NCBI GenBank assembly: GCA_934438035.1
Contig: CAKSBK010000010.1
Span: 1-11,633, forward strand
Direction: 5' to 3'
DNA from: an uncultured Christensenellaceae bacterium
GTDB taxonomy: Bacteria; Bacillota; Clostridia; Christensenellales; Christensenellaceae
Length of the DNA stretch: 11,633 nucleotides
Position 1 is the first letter of the stretch. Every line of letters starts with the position of its first letter. Positions 6,859-11,633 of the stretch are shown piece after piece. A program made the position numbers and the translations under genes. The notes beneath the pieces were generated by a model, which made no database searches, was not told the origin of the DNA, and saw nothing but the letters and a program-made list of their open reading frames with translations.

Positions 6859-6887
6859 TTGCACGCTAAATAAAAAAAGCATATAAT
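6859..6887 (+). promoter_or_regulatory. Promoter of the YlmH-type gene
   Basis: -35 TTGCAC (6859-6864), 17-bp spacer, perfect -10 TATAAT (6882-6887). Predicted start near 6894 with a leader of about 17 nt. The -35 is part of a direct repeat TATTGC (6846 and 6857, 11 bp apart) next to the palindrome TTGCGCAA (6848-6855). Confidence 0.8.
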
Positions 6888-6910
6888 AAAAAAACAGTAA
6901 AGGAGAAAAA

Positions 6911-7645
6911 ATGAAAGAGCTTACCGCACATTTACACGATCTTGCTCAGAAATGCGCTTTTGAATACAGATACACATATTCCGGCTTTTTATCTTTGGGA
7001 GAACAGAGTGACGCCGCAAGCGAGCATTTTTCTTCACCCGTAGCTTTTTACGGCGGCTGCGACGGCGCTGAAAGAAAAATTGCGATTTTCGGCGATGAGA
7101 AGGATTTGGGATATAAAAGCGAGCCGCCGATAACCGCAATAAATATAGCCCCCAAAAACGCAAAGTTTGCGGACAAGCTCACTCACCGCGACTTTCTCGG
7201 CGCGGTTTTGTCAACCGGCTTAAGAAGAGAAGCAATAGGAGATATTATTACGGACGGAAGCGAGGCTTGCGTTTTTTGCCTGAAAAGTGCAGCGGAATAT
7301 ATTATAAGCGAAATTAACAGCGTAAAACACACCGCTGTCACCGTAAGCGTTTGCAGAGATATAAAAAAGCTCGCAGCAAAAGAGCCTAAAGAGCAGCTTA
7401 TAATCTGCCCGTCAATGCGCGCGGACGCAGTTTTATGCTCCGCATACGGCATTTCCCGCTCTAAATGCAGCGAACTGTTTAATTTAAGACGCGTTTTTGT
7501 AAACGATAAATCCGTTTTAACACCGTCGCATTTTCTAAAGGAGGGCGACTTTATCACTCTCAGGGGAAAGGGACGTCTTCTTTTGCAAAAAGTCGAGGGG
7601 ACGACGCAAAAAGGCAGACTTAAGCTTACAATACTCGTCTATTAA
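6911..7645 (+). CDS. ylmH: YlmH-family S4-domain RNA-binding protein (RqcP2-like)
   Basis: Cytoplasmic RNA-binding protein of 244 residues. Family hallmarks are YGGCDGAERKIAIF (47-60) and HRDFLGAVLSTGLRREAIGDI (92-112), followed by a C-terminal S4 RNA-binding domain (about 169-230: ISRSKCSELFNLRRVFVN, then LKEGDFITLRGKG). YlmH has been named a cell-division-associated protein from its position near divIVA in Bacillus, and has been linked to ribosome quality control, where it can act in place of the S4 protein RqcP on stalled 50S subunits; that role is from the family, not from this sequence. Here it is outside any sepF-ylmG-divIVA cluster and has its own promoter. ATG 6911 follows AGGAG at 6901-6905. 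Its stop codon overlaps that of the convergent DUF2325-like gene. Confidence 0.9.
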   Translation: MKELTAHLHDLAQKCAFEYRYTYSGFLSLGEQSDAASEHFSSPVAFYGGCDGAERKIAIFGDEKDLGYKSEPPITAINIAPKNAKFADKLTHRDFLGAVLSTGLRREAIGDIITDGSEACVFCLKSAAEYIISEINSVKHTAVTVSVCRDIKKLAAKEPKEQLIICPSMRADAVLCSAYGISRSKCSELFNLRRVFVNDKSVLTPSHFLKEGDFITLRGKGRLLLQKVEGTTQKGRLKLTILVY

Positions 7646-7926
7646 GCGTTTGCGTGCTTTTCAAGAACTCCTCGCAGCGCGGAAGCGGAAGCGCTTTTTA
7701 GCCTTTCGACTATAAGCTTCTGACCCTTTGTTTCACATAGAGCGCTTTTAAGCATTTTATGAGACATTGTCCCGGTAAACATAACTATTAGGTCGGGACT
7801 GCCGAGCTTGTTTTTAAGCCCTCCGTTCATACGTGTAAAAACCTTTGCGCTGCATTTATACTCCTCGCAAAGCTCTTTATATTTCCTCTCCATACATTCG
7901 TTTCCGCCCAGAATAACTACGCTCAT
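7642..7926 (-). CDS. DUF2325-like small protein of unknown function
   Basis: A 94-residue soluble protein resembling the DUF2325 family, whose function is not known to me. Visible features: a Rossmann-like first strand with a glycine pair (VVILGGNECM, 3-12), KVFTRMNGGLKNKLGSPDLIVMFTGTMSHKM (28-58) with a conserved-looking SHKM, and a C-terminal part where a second strand would be expected (LIVERLKSASASAL). Cysteines at 11, 20, 25 and 64 could bind metal or be redox active; this is a guess. ATG 7926 is preceded by AGGAGG (7931-7936), a short 4-base spacing. It has its own promoter with two inverted repeats in the leader, so it is probably tightly repressed. I recall DUF2325 genes near ferrous iron transport genes in other Clostridia; no such gene is seen here. 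It converges on ylmH with overlapping stop codons. Confidence 0.8.
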   Translation of the reverse strand: MSVVILGGNECMERKYKELCEEYKCSAKVFTRMNGGLKNKLGSPDLIVMFTGTMSHKMLKSALCETKGQKLIVERLKSASASALRGVLEKHANA

Positions 7927-7938
7927 ATTTCCTCCTAT

Positions 7939-7956
7939 AGTTAGCGTGTGCTAACT
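7939..7956. promoter_or_regulatory. Operator-like inverted repeat, copy 1, in the DUF2325-like gene leader
   Basis: AGTTAGC-GTGT-GCTAACT is a perfect 7-bp inverted repeat, between the ribosome binding site and the second copy. Size and symmetry fit a dimeric helix-turn-helix repressor site. Confidence 0.75.
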
Positions 7957-7972
7957 TATTCTCAAAATTATT

Positions 7973-7990
7973 AGTTCGCTTGCGCTAACT
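7973..7990. promoter_or_regulatory. Operator-like inverted repeat, copy 2, at the transcription start of the DUF2325-like gene
   Basis: AGTTCGC-TTGC-GCTAACT repeats the 18-bp element at 7939-7956 with one arm mismatch; centres are 34 bp apart. It begins right after the predicted transcription start, so a bound protein would block initiation or early elongation. Half-sites GTTAG/CTAAC resemble those of DtxR-family iron or manganese regulators, but the spacing differs from the classic DtxR box, so the regulator is not assigned. Confidence 0.72.
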
Positions 7991-7997
7991 TGTATAT

Positions 7998-8026
7998 AGT
8001 TTACCTTAAATTTTCCATGTTGTCAA
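7998..8026 (-). promoter_or_regulatory. Promoter of the DUF2325-like gene
   Basis: On the minus strand: perfect -35 TTGACA (8021-8026), 17-bp spacer, -10 TAAACT (7998-8003, 4 of 6). Predicted start near 7991, giving a leader of about 65 nt that carries both inverted repeats. The rest of the gap to the metQ terminator (8027-8120) holds nothing I recognise. Confidence 0.7.
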
Positions 8027-8120
8027 CATTTTTAGGCTGGAAATTACAATTTTATCTTACTTTTTTACTCGGATTTATTTTCCCCGTTTTTTCGCTTAAA
8101 GCTCTTTTTATACTTGAAGC

Positions 8121-8155
8121 AATAAAAAAGCGCCCTCACAAAAGTGAAAGCGCTT
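8121..8155 (-). terminator. Rho-independent terminator of metNIQ
   Basis: On the minus strand, AAGCGCTTTCAC-TTTT-GTGAGGGCGCTT forms a 12-bp stem with two G-U pairs (8128-8155), followed by TTTTATT. It lies 15 bp after the metQ stop codon. Confidence 0.93.
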
Positions 8156-8170
8156 AACTTTTACGTTAGC

Positions 8171-9040
8171 TTAGAAAATTGCTACAACCGCTCCGTTATA
8201 GGTCTTTTCAATATACTCTTTAACCGCGTCAGTTTCCAAGGCTGCGATTAACGCCTTGGTCTTGTCGCTGTTTTCATCCTCGGCTCTTACCGCAACTACG
8301 TTTGCATATGTCTGAGCAGCTGTGCCCTTAGCGTCCTCGGAAGCAAGAGCGTCTGCAATCTTAAGGCCTGCCGCAAGCGCATAGTTGCCGTTAATAACCG
8401 CGATAGAGCCCTCGTCTGCATTTTCAAGCTGAGCCGCTACGGTGTCCGCCTGAACGGGAACGATGTTATATCCGCCGTCATCAACGATGTCGAGCGTAGT
8501 AACGCCCTTTTCTGCGTTAGCGTCCTCGGGAAGCTTAATAAGTCCCTCCTGAGCTAAAAGGAAGAGCGCTCTTGTTTCGTTGCTGTCGTCAGCGGGAATG
8601 ATTATTGTTGCGCCGTCCTTAAGGTCCTTAAGATCCGTAATTCCCTGGCCGTAAATTCCGAAGGGCTCGTAATGAATAGCCGCAGCAGCTACAAGGTCAG
8701 TATTGTTAGACTCGTTGTAGTTGTTAAGATACGGAGTGTGCTGGAAATAGTTAGCGTCGATAGTGCCGTCCGCAAGAGCCTTGTTGGGAAGCACATAGTC
8801 GTCGTAGATAACTATTTTGAGCTCGTAGCCCTGCTCCTTAAGAGTATCCTTAATCTGCTCTAAAATCTCCGCATGAGGCGTTGAAGAAGCGCCGACAGTT
8901 ATGACCTTATCTGCGTCGGCAGCGTCAGCCGTAGCGTCGGGAGCTTCGCTTCCGGCGGGAGCGCTGTTGTTTGCGCCGCAGCCCGCAAGAACCGCAACGC
9001 TTAAAACAAGTACGGTTAAAAGTGCAATTAACTTTTTCAT
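8171..9040 (-). CDS. metQ: Methionine ABC transporter substrate-binding lipoprotein MetQ (NlpA family)
   Basis: Membrane-anchored receptor that captures methionine and delivers it to MetI/MetN. The 289 residues begin with a lipoprotein signal peptide: MKKLIALL, a hydrophobic core and the lipobox LAGC, so the mature protein starts at lipid-modified C21. A low-complexity Ala/Asp/Ser linker (about 22-45) spans the envelope. The NlpA-type fold starts at VITVGASSTPHAEIL (46-60) and includes DANYFQHTPYLNNYN, a family hallmark of the binding cleft, followed by IHYEPFGIYG. Substrate could be D/L-methionine or a close relative; the sequence does not decide. ATG 9040 has AAAGGAG at 9049-9055. It is the last gene of metNIQ, 51 bp after metI, with a hairpin between, and is followed by the operon terminator. 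Confidence 0.95.
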   Translation of the reverse strand: MKKLIALLTVLVLSVAVLAGCGANNSAPAGSEAPDATADAADADKVITVGASSTPHAEILEQIKDTLKEQGYELKIVIYDDYVLPNKALADGTIDANYFQHTPYLNNYNESNNTDLVAAAAIHYEPFGIYGQGITDLKDLKDGATIIIPADDSNETRALFLLAQEGLIKLPEDANAEKGVTTLDIVDDGGYNIVPVQADTVAAQLENADEGSIAVINGNYALAAGLKIADALASEDAKGTAAQTYANVVAVRAEDENSDKTKALIAALETDAVKEYIEKTYNGAVVAIF

Positions 9041-9073
9041 TTTTGTTTCTCCTTTAAATATTTGAATATATGA

Positions 9074-9088
9074 AGCGTTTTAAACGCT
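9074..9088 (-). other. Intercistronic hairpin between metI and metQ
   Basis: AGCGTTT-T-AAACGCT is an almost uninterrupted inverted repeat starting 3 bp after the metI stop codon and 19 bp before the metQ ribosome binding site. It has no T run, so it is more likely an mRNA stability or processing element than a terminator, perhaps letting the receptor be made in excess of the permease. Confidence 0.5.
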
Positions 9089-9091
9089 GCA

Positions 9092-9769
9092 TTACTTGTG
9101 GATTCGCTTGTCTACCCGTCTTGCGAGGTACATTCCGAGCTCCTGAATTATCTGAACTATGATAATGGTAAGGGCAACGCATATCCAAACGATATCGGTG
9201 TTGTATTTCTGATAACCGTAGGTAATGGCAATCTGTCCGAGGCCGCCTCCGCCTATCGTTCCCGCCATTGCGGAATAGCCTAAAATTGTAACGGTGGATA
9301 TAACTGCGCCGACAATAAGGGCGGGTTTAGCTTCGGGAATAAGCACCTTATATACTATTTTCAGGTTTGAGGTTCCCATTGCCTTCGCCGCTTCAATAAC
9401 CCCGGCGTCAATTTCCTTTATCGACGACTCTACCATTCTTGCAACGTAGGGCGCCGCCGCAATAACGAGCGTAACTATCATTGCGCTGTTTCCGAGGCTC
9501 GTCCCCACTACGAAATTCGCAACGGGAAGCATCGCCACCATTAATATAATAAAGGGAACGCTTCTGAAAGCATTTACCAATATTCCCACCAGCCTGTTAA
9601 GCCAGCCTACCGGGTGAAGCCCGTTTTTATCCGTTACGCTTAACAAAATACCGAGCGGCAGACCTATTATATACGCCACGACGGTGGAGATAAGCGTCAT
9701 ATATATCGTTTCCCAAACGCCGAGCTGCAAAATACCGTTTTCCCACAGCTTTACAAACATATCAGACAT
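9092..9769 (-). CDS. metI: Methionine ABC transporter permease MetI
   Basis: Integral membrane subunit forming, as a dimer, the methionine channel. The 225 residues are the usual MetI length. About five transmembrane segments can be seen (roughly 22-44, 60-82, 95-113, 150-172, 192-214). The cytoplasmic EAA loop that docks with the ATPase is EAAKAMGTSNLKIVYKVLIP (126-145), just before the fourth of these segments. Other family stretches are NAFRSVPFIILMV and GTIGGGGLGQIAITYGYQ. The gap to the metN stop is 3 bp, and the ribosome binding site GGAGGAGG (9778-9785) lies within the last metN codons, so translation is likely coupled and the two subunits made in step. Confidence 0.96.
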   Translation of the reverse strand: MSDMFVKLWENGILQLGVWETIYMTLISTVVAYIIGLPLGILLSVTDKNGLHPVGWLNRLVGILVNAFRSVPFIILMVAMLPVANFVVGTSLGNSAMIVTLVIAAAPYVARMVESSIKEIDAGVIEAAKAMGTSNLKIVYKVLIPEAKPALIVGAVISTVTILGYSAMAGTIGGGGLGQIAITYGYQKYNTDIVWICVALTIIIVQIIQELGMYLARRVDKRIHK

Positions 9770-9772
9770 CGC

Positions 9773-10759
9773 TTAAGCCTCCTCCGTATATTTCATATTG
9801 TTGGCCGCAAGCCAGGAGATTACCTTTTGAGCCTCGTTTTCCCCCTCGGGAAGCTGAAGCAGCATATGCCCGTAGGCCTTGCCGTCAATATCCTTGGTAT
9901 CCGCAAACATTATATTTACGGGAACCTGGCAGGCAAGAATCATGTCCGCAAGAACGGAGCGCTCTGAAGCCTCTCCGTCGAATATAATCCTGACCTTCTT
10001 CTTTCCCACCTTTTTCGCAAGAGGAGACTGCGGCAAAATAAGCTCCTTGGCGATTTCGGATCTCGGGCTTATAAACACATCCGAAACCCTGCCTATTTCC
10101 GCAATATGGCTGTTATCGATAACCGCAACTCTGTCGCAAATCTGGTCGATTACTCTCATCTCATGAGTTATAACGACTATCGTTACGCCGAGGTTTTTGT
10201 TGATGCTCTTTAAAAGCTCCAAAATCGACTGCGTGGTGTTAGGGTCAAGCGCGCTTGTAGCCTCGTCGCAAAGAAGATATTTAGGGTCAGTTGCGAGCGC
10301 TCTTGCTATTGCAACTCTCTGCTTCTGCCCGCCCGAAAGCATGGAGGGGTAAGACTTTTCTCTGTCCTCAAGACCGACGAGCTTTAAAAGCTCTCTCGCC
10401 TTTTTTTGCGCCTCCGCCTTTTTAATACCGGAAATCTCCAAAGGATAGCAGACATTTTTTAACACGGTTCTTTGCTCGAAAAGGTTAAAATTCTGGAAAA
10501 TCATTCCGATATTGCGTCTCATCTCAAGAAGCTCTTTTTCCGGCATAGCCGTTAAATCTTTATTGTCGATATATACTTTTCCGGACGTCGGACGCTCAAG
10601 CAGGTTGATGCACCTTACGAGCGTGCTTTTACCCGCACCGGAAAGACCTATTATTCCGAAAATTTCTCCGTCGTTTATCTCTAGGTCAATTCCGTCTAAC
10701 GCCACTATGCTCTTCTCTTTTGTTTTAAAGGTCTTGTTAAGGTTTTCAATCCTAATCAT
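9773..10759 (-). CDS. metN: Methionine ABC transporter ATP-binding protein MetN
   Basis: Cytoplasmic ATPase that powers methionine import with MetI and MetQ. The 328 residues contain a nucleotide-binding domain with Walker A GLSGAGKST (38-46), Q-loop FQNFN (Q89), signature LSGGQKQR (141-148), Walker B YLLCDEA (D165, E166), D-loop SALD and H-loop histidine H199. A C-terminal NIL domain follows (about 253-328: KKVRIIFDGEASERSVL to the end); in the Escherichia coli homologue this domain binds methionine and shuts the transporter off, so trans-inhibition is likely here too. ATG 10759 has a modest AAAGG (10768-10772) before it. First gene of the metN-metI-metQ operon and divergent from the Rrf2 regulator gene. 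The leader is too short for a SAM riboswitch or T-box. Confidence 0.97.
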   Translation of the reverse strand: MIRIENLNKTFKTKEKSIVALDGIDLEINDGEIFGIIGLSGAGKSTLVRCINLLERPTSGKVYIDNKDLTAMPEKELLEMRRNIGMIFQNFNLFEQRTVLKNVCYPLEISGIKKAEAQKKARELLKLVGLEDREKSYPSMLSGGQKQRVAIARALATDPKYLLCDEATSALDPNTTQSILELLKSINKNLGVTIVVITHEMRVIDQICDRVAVIDNSHIAEIGRVSDVFISPRSEIAKELILPQSPLAKKVGKKKVRIIFDGEASERSVLADMILACQVPVNIMFADTKDIDGKAYGHMLLQLPEGENEAQKVISWLAANNMKYTEEA

Positions 10760-10796
10760 TTTAAAAGCCTTTCGTTTTAATCGCTTTAGTCGCCTT

Positions 10797-10841
10797 ATTT
10801 GTCAACTTATATTCTATCACAAAGCGGCGTGCCTGACAAAT
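10797..10841. repeat. 8-bp inverted repeat bracketing the metN promoter
   Basis: ATTTGTCA (10797-10804) and TGACAAAT (10834-10841) are perfect inverted copies separated by 29 bp. One arm contains the metN -35 (10834-10839) and the other lies at the predicted start. The arms could be half-sites of a regulator, possibly the adjacent Rrf2 protein, or a coincidence caused by the -35-like TTGTCA sequence. Confidence 0.45.
10811..10839 (-). promoter_or_regulatory. Proximal promoter of metNIQ
   Basis: On the minus strand: -35 TTGTCA (10834-10839), 17-bp spacer, -10 TAGAAT (10811-10816). Predicted start near 10804 and a leader of about 45 nt. Confidence 0.75.
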
Positions 10842-10870
10842 TATTTAATATGTAAAACTACCGTGAAAAA

Positions 10871-10903
10871 ATATTATCACATTAAACCTATTAAGTCAAT
10901 ATG
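10871..10903 (-). promoter_or_regulatory. Distal metN promoter or regulator site
   Basis: On the minus strand, TTGACT (10894-10899), 17 bp and TAATAT (10871-10876) look like a second promoter for metNIQ. The same stretch carries a long imperfect dyad, CATATT-N14-AATGTG (10878-10903, one arm mismatch), whose 26-bp length would suit an Rrf2 dimer. Both readings are tentative. Confidence 0.4.
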
Positions 10904-10922
10904 TTTTTATGAATTATTTTTG

Positions 10923-10951
10923 TTGAATTTACATAAACCCAGTGATATAAT
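10923..10951 (+). promoter_or_regulatory. Promoter of the Rrf2-family gene
   Basis: -35 TTGAAT (10923-10928), 17-bp spacer, perfect -10 TATAAT (10946-10951). Predicted start near 10958, almost at the ribosome binding site, so the leader is only about 15 nt. Confidence 0.8.
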
Positions 10952-10972
10952 ATGTTATAGGAGGATTGCATT

Positions 10973-11401
10973 ATGATGATTTCCACAAAAGGCAGATATG
11001 CGTTAAGAGTTATGATAGATCTTGCGGAGCACAACACGGGTGAATTTATTCCTCTCACTGATATTGCAAAAAGACAGGGTATTTCCGAAAAATATCTTGA
11101 GAGCATTGTTTCCGTTTTAAGCAAAAAGGGCTTCGTAAGCTCCTTAAGAGGAAAAGGCGGCGGATATAAGCTGAAGCGCAGCCCGGAAAACTACACCATC
11201 GGAAGCATATTAAAAGTTACGGAAGGCTCCTTAGCCCCCGTCGCATGCTTAGACGAGCCCGATAACACCTGCGAACGCGCTTCTTATTGTAAAACTCTCC
11301 CTATGTGGGCAGAGCTTTACAATCGCATTAACGATTATCTTGAAAGCAAGACGCTTCTCGACCTTATTTGCGAGGAGCCCGGAACAGACTACGTCATTTA
11401 A
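10973..11401 (+). CDS. Rrf2-family transcriptional regulator with three-cysteine cluster
   Basis: Winged-helix regulator of 142 residues, the usual Rrf2 length. The N-terminal hallmark ISTKGRYALRVMIDLA (3-18) is followed by IPLTDIAKRQGISEKYLESIVSVL (helix-turn-helix and dimer helix) and the wing RGKGGGYKLKR (59-69). The C-terminal part has C92, C100 and C106 before TLPMW. In IscR and relatives, three cysteines in this region hold an iron-sulfur cluster, with a C-x5-C-x5-C spacing; here it is C-x7-C-x5-C. CymR, the cysteine-metabolism member, lacks them as I recall, so this is nearer the cluster-binding type. AGGAGG (10959-10964) precedes ATG 10973; ATG 10976 is an equally possible start. It is divergent from metNIQ and may control it and itself. 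No iscS/nifU partner follows, as often seen. Confidence 0.92.
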   Translation: MMISTKGRYALRVMIDLAEHNTGEFIPLTDIAKRQGISEKYLESIVSVLSKKGFVSSLRGKGGGYKLKRSPENYTIGSILKVTEGSLAPVACLDEPDNTCERASYCKTLPMWAELYNRINDYLESKTLLDLICEEPGTDYVI

Positions 11402-11407
11402 CGTCTT

Positions 11408-11433
11408 TAAGCGCATAAAGCGCTTATTTTTTT
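11408..11433 (+). terminator. Rho-independent terminator of the Rrf2-family gene
   Basis: TAAGCGC-ATAAA-GCGCTTA (11408-11426) followed by seven T, 7 bp after the stop codon. It separates the regulator from the next gene. Confidence 0.92.
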
Positions 11434-11483
11434 GGTGAAATACGTCGTTTATAAATCGTCTAATATTTTTTCTCTCTTTTTTA

Positions 11484-11489
11484 TATAAT
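11484..11489 (+). promoter_or_regulatory. Candidate -10 box for the SLOG-family gene
   Basis: A perfect TATAAT lies 20 bp before the TTG start and after the terminator of the preceding gene. No good -35 is seen at 17 bp (TAATAT, 11461-11466). Confidence 0.45.
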
Positions 11490-11508
11490 ACTAAAGGGGT
11501 GAATTATT

Positions 11509-11633
11509 TTGAAAGTCGCCGTAATAGGCTCAAGAGGTTTAAACGTAGATATCGCCAAATACATACCCAAAAACGCCGACGCAATTTTGAGCGGCGGCGC
11601 AGAGGGTATAGACTCGCTTGCCGAGGCATATGC
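11509..11633 (+). CDS. N-terminus of a SLOG-family Rossmann protein (3' truncated by window)
   Basis: Only the first 41 codons are in the window. The sequence starts MKVAVIGSRGL and continues to AILSGGAEGIDSLAEAYA. The beta strand followed by GSRG (7-10) and the SGGAEGID loop (28-35) are the nucleotide- or phosphate-binding marks of the SLOG superfamily (YspA/DUF2493-like and DprA-related proteins). Function is not known from this fragment; SLOG domains may bind nucleotide-derived ligands. The start is TTG 11509, preceded by AAAGGGG (11493-11499). A GTG at 11499 is in another frame and overlaps the Shine-Dalgarno. It is separated from the Rrf2 gene by a strong terminator, so the two are probably not one operon. 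Confidence 0.75.
   Translation, partial: MKVAVIGSRGLNVDIAKYIPKNADAILSGGAEGIDSLAEAY

Noticed and set aside
10760..10972. SAM riboswitch or T-box upstream of metN
   Set aside because: The leader from the proximal promoter is about 45 nt, and I see no T-box motif, antiterminator or S-box core on the minus strand. A covariance-model search was not possible here.
10512..10976. 154-codon plus-strand frame running through metN
   Set aside because: It is antisense to the well-conserved ATPase domain, has no ribosome binding site, and its translation resembles no protein family I know.
11441..11475. Possible -35 for the SLOG-family gene
   Set aside because: Hexamers at 16-18 bp from the TATAAT are poor matches, so only the -10 box is listed.
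1..11633. Mobile element, CRISPR array, toxin-antitoxin or defence island
   Set aside because: No transposase, integrase, regular short repeats or toxin-like gene pair is present; the genes are mostly chromosomal housekeeping and regulatory types of similar base composition.

Overview
This window looks like ordinary chromosome from an endospore-forming Clostridia-type Firmicute. The evidence is a full-length spoIVA, strong GGAGG-type ribosome binding sites, AT-rich intergenic regions with TTGACA/TATAAT-type promoters, TTG starts, an anaerobic-style perR-rubrerythrin pair, and an Rrf2 regulator. I see no insertion sequence, phage gene, CRISPR array, tRNA or rRNA. No gene-free gap exceeds about 245 bases. 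The largest are 6669-6910, 7927-8170 and 10760-10972, and their contents are listed as promoters, operators and terminators.

Layout, left to right. (1) 1-857 is the 3' end of an unrecognised beta-rich protein, closed by a strong terminator. (2) 1016-2431 is pyruvate kinase, alone, with its own promoter and terminator. (3) 2615-3529, minus strand, is a two-gene peroxide-defence operon: perR followed by rubrerythrin. Its textbook -35/-10 promoter has a PerR-box-like palindrome on the transcription start and a second palindrome of the same architecture upstream of the -35. (4) 3614-5113 holds a LysR-type regulator (minus) and an HD-domain hydrolase (plus), divergently transcribed from back-to-back promoters whose -35 boxes are 5 bp apart. 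(5) 5190-6668 is spoIVA, the spore-coat basement ATPase, with a plausible sigma-E promoter. (6) 6911-7645 is a YlmH-type S4-domain RNA-binding protein. It converges on, and overlaps by 3 bp, a small DUF2325-like gene (7642-7926, minus). That gene's 5' leader carries two copies of an 18-bp inverted repeat, AGTTAGC-N4-GCTAACT, starting at the predicted +1. (7) 8171-10759, minus strand, is a complete metNIQ methionine ABC importer operon. (8) 10973-11401 is an Rrf2-family regulator with three cysteines, divergent from metN. (9) The window ends in the first 41 codons of a SLOG-type Rossmann protein that starts with TTG.

How the parts work together. PerR probably senses peroxide and controls itself and rubrerythrin, which removes peroxide. 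MetN, MetI and MetQ form one importer. The adjacent Rrf2 protein is a plausible regulator of it, because the metN leader has no room for a SAM riboswitch or T-box. The other genes look like independent units. The least explained and most interesting element is the DUF2325-like gene with its twin operators. The other main leads are the paired palindromes at perR, the promoter-bracketing inverted repeat at metN, and the LysR/HD divergent pair. Nothing here is clearly a new multi-gene system.
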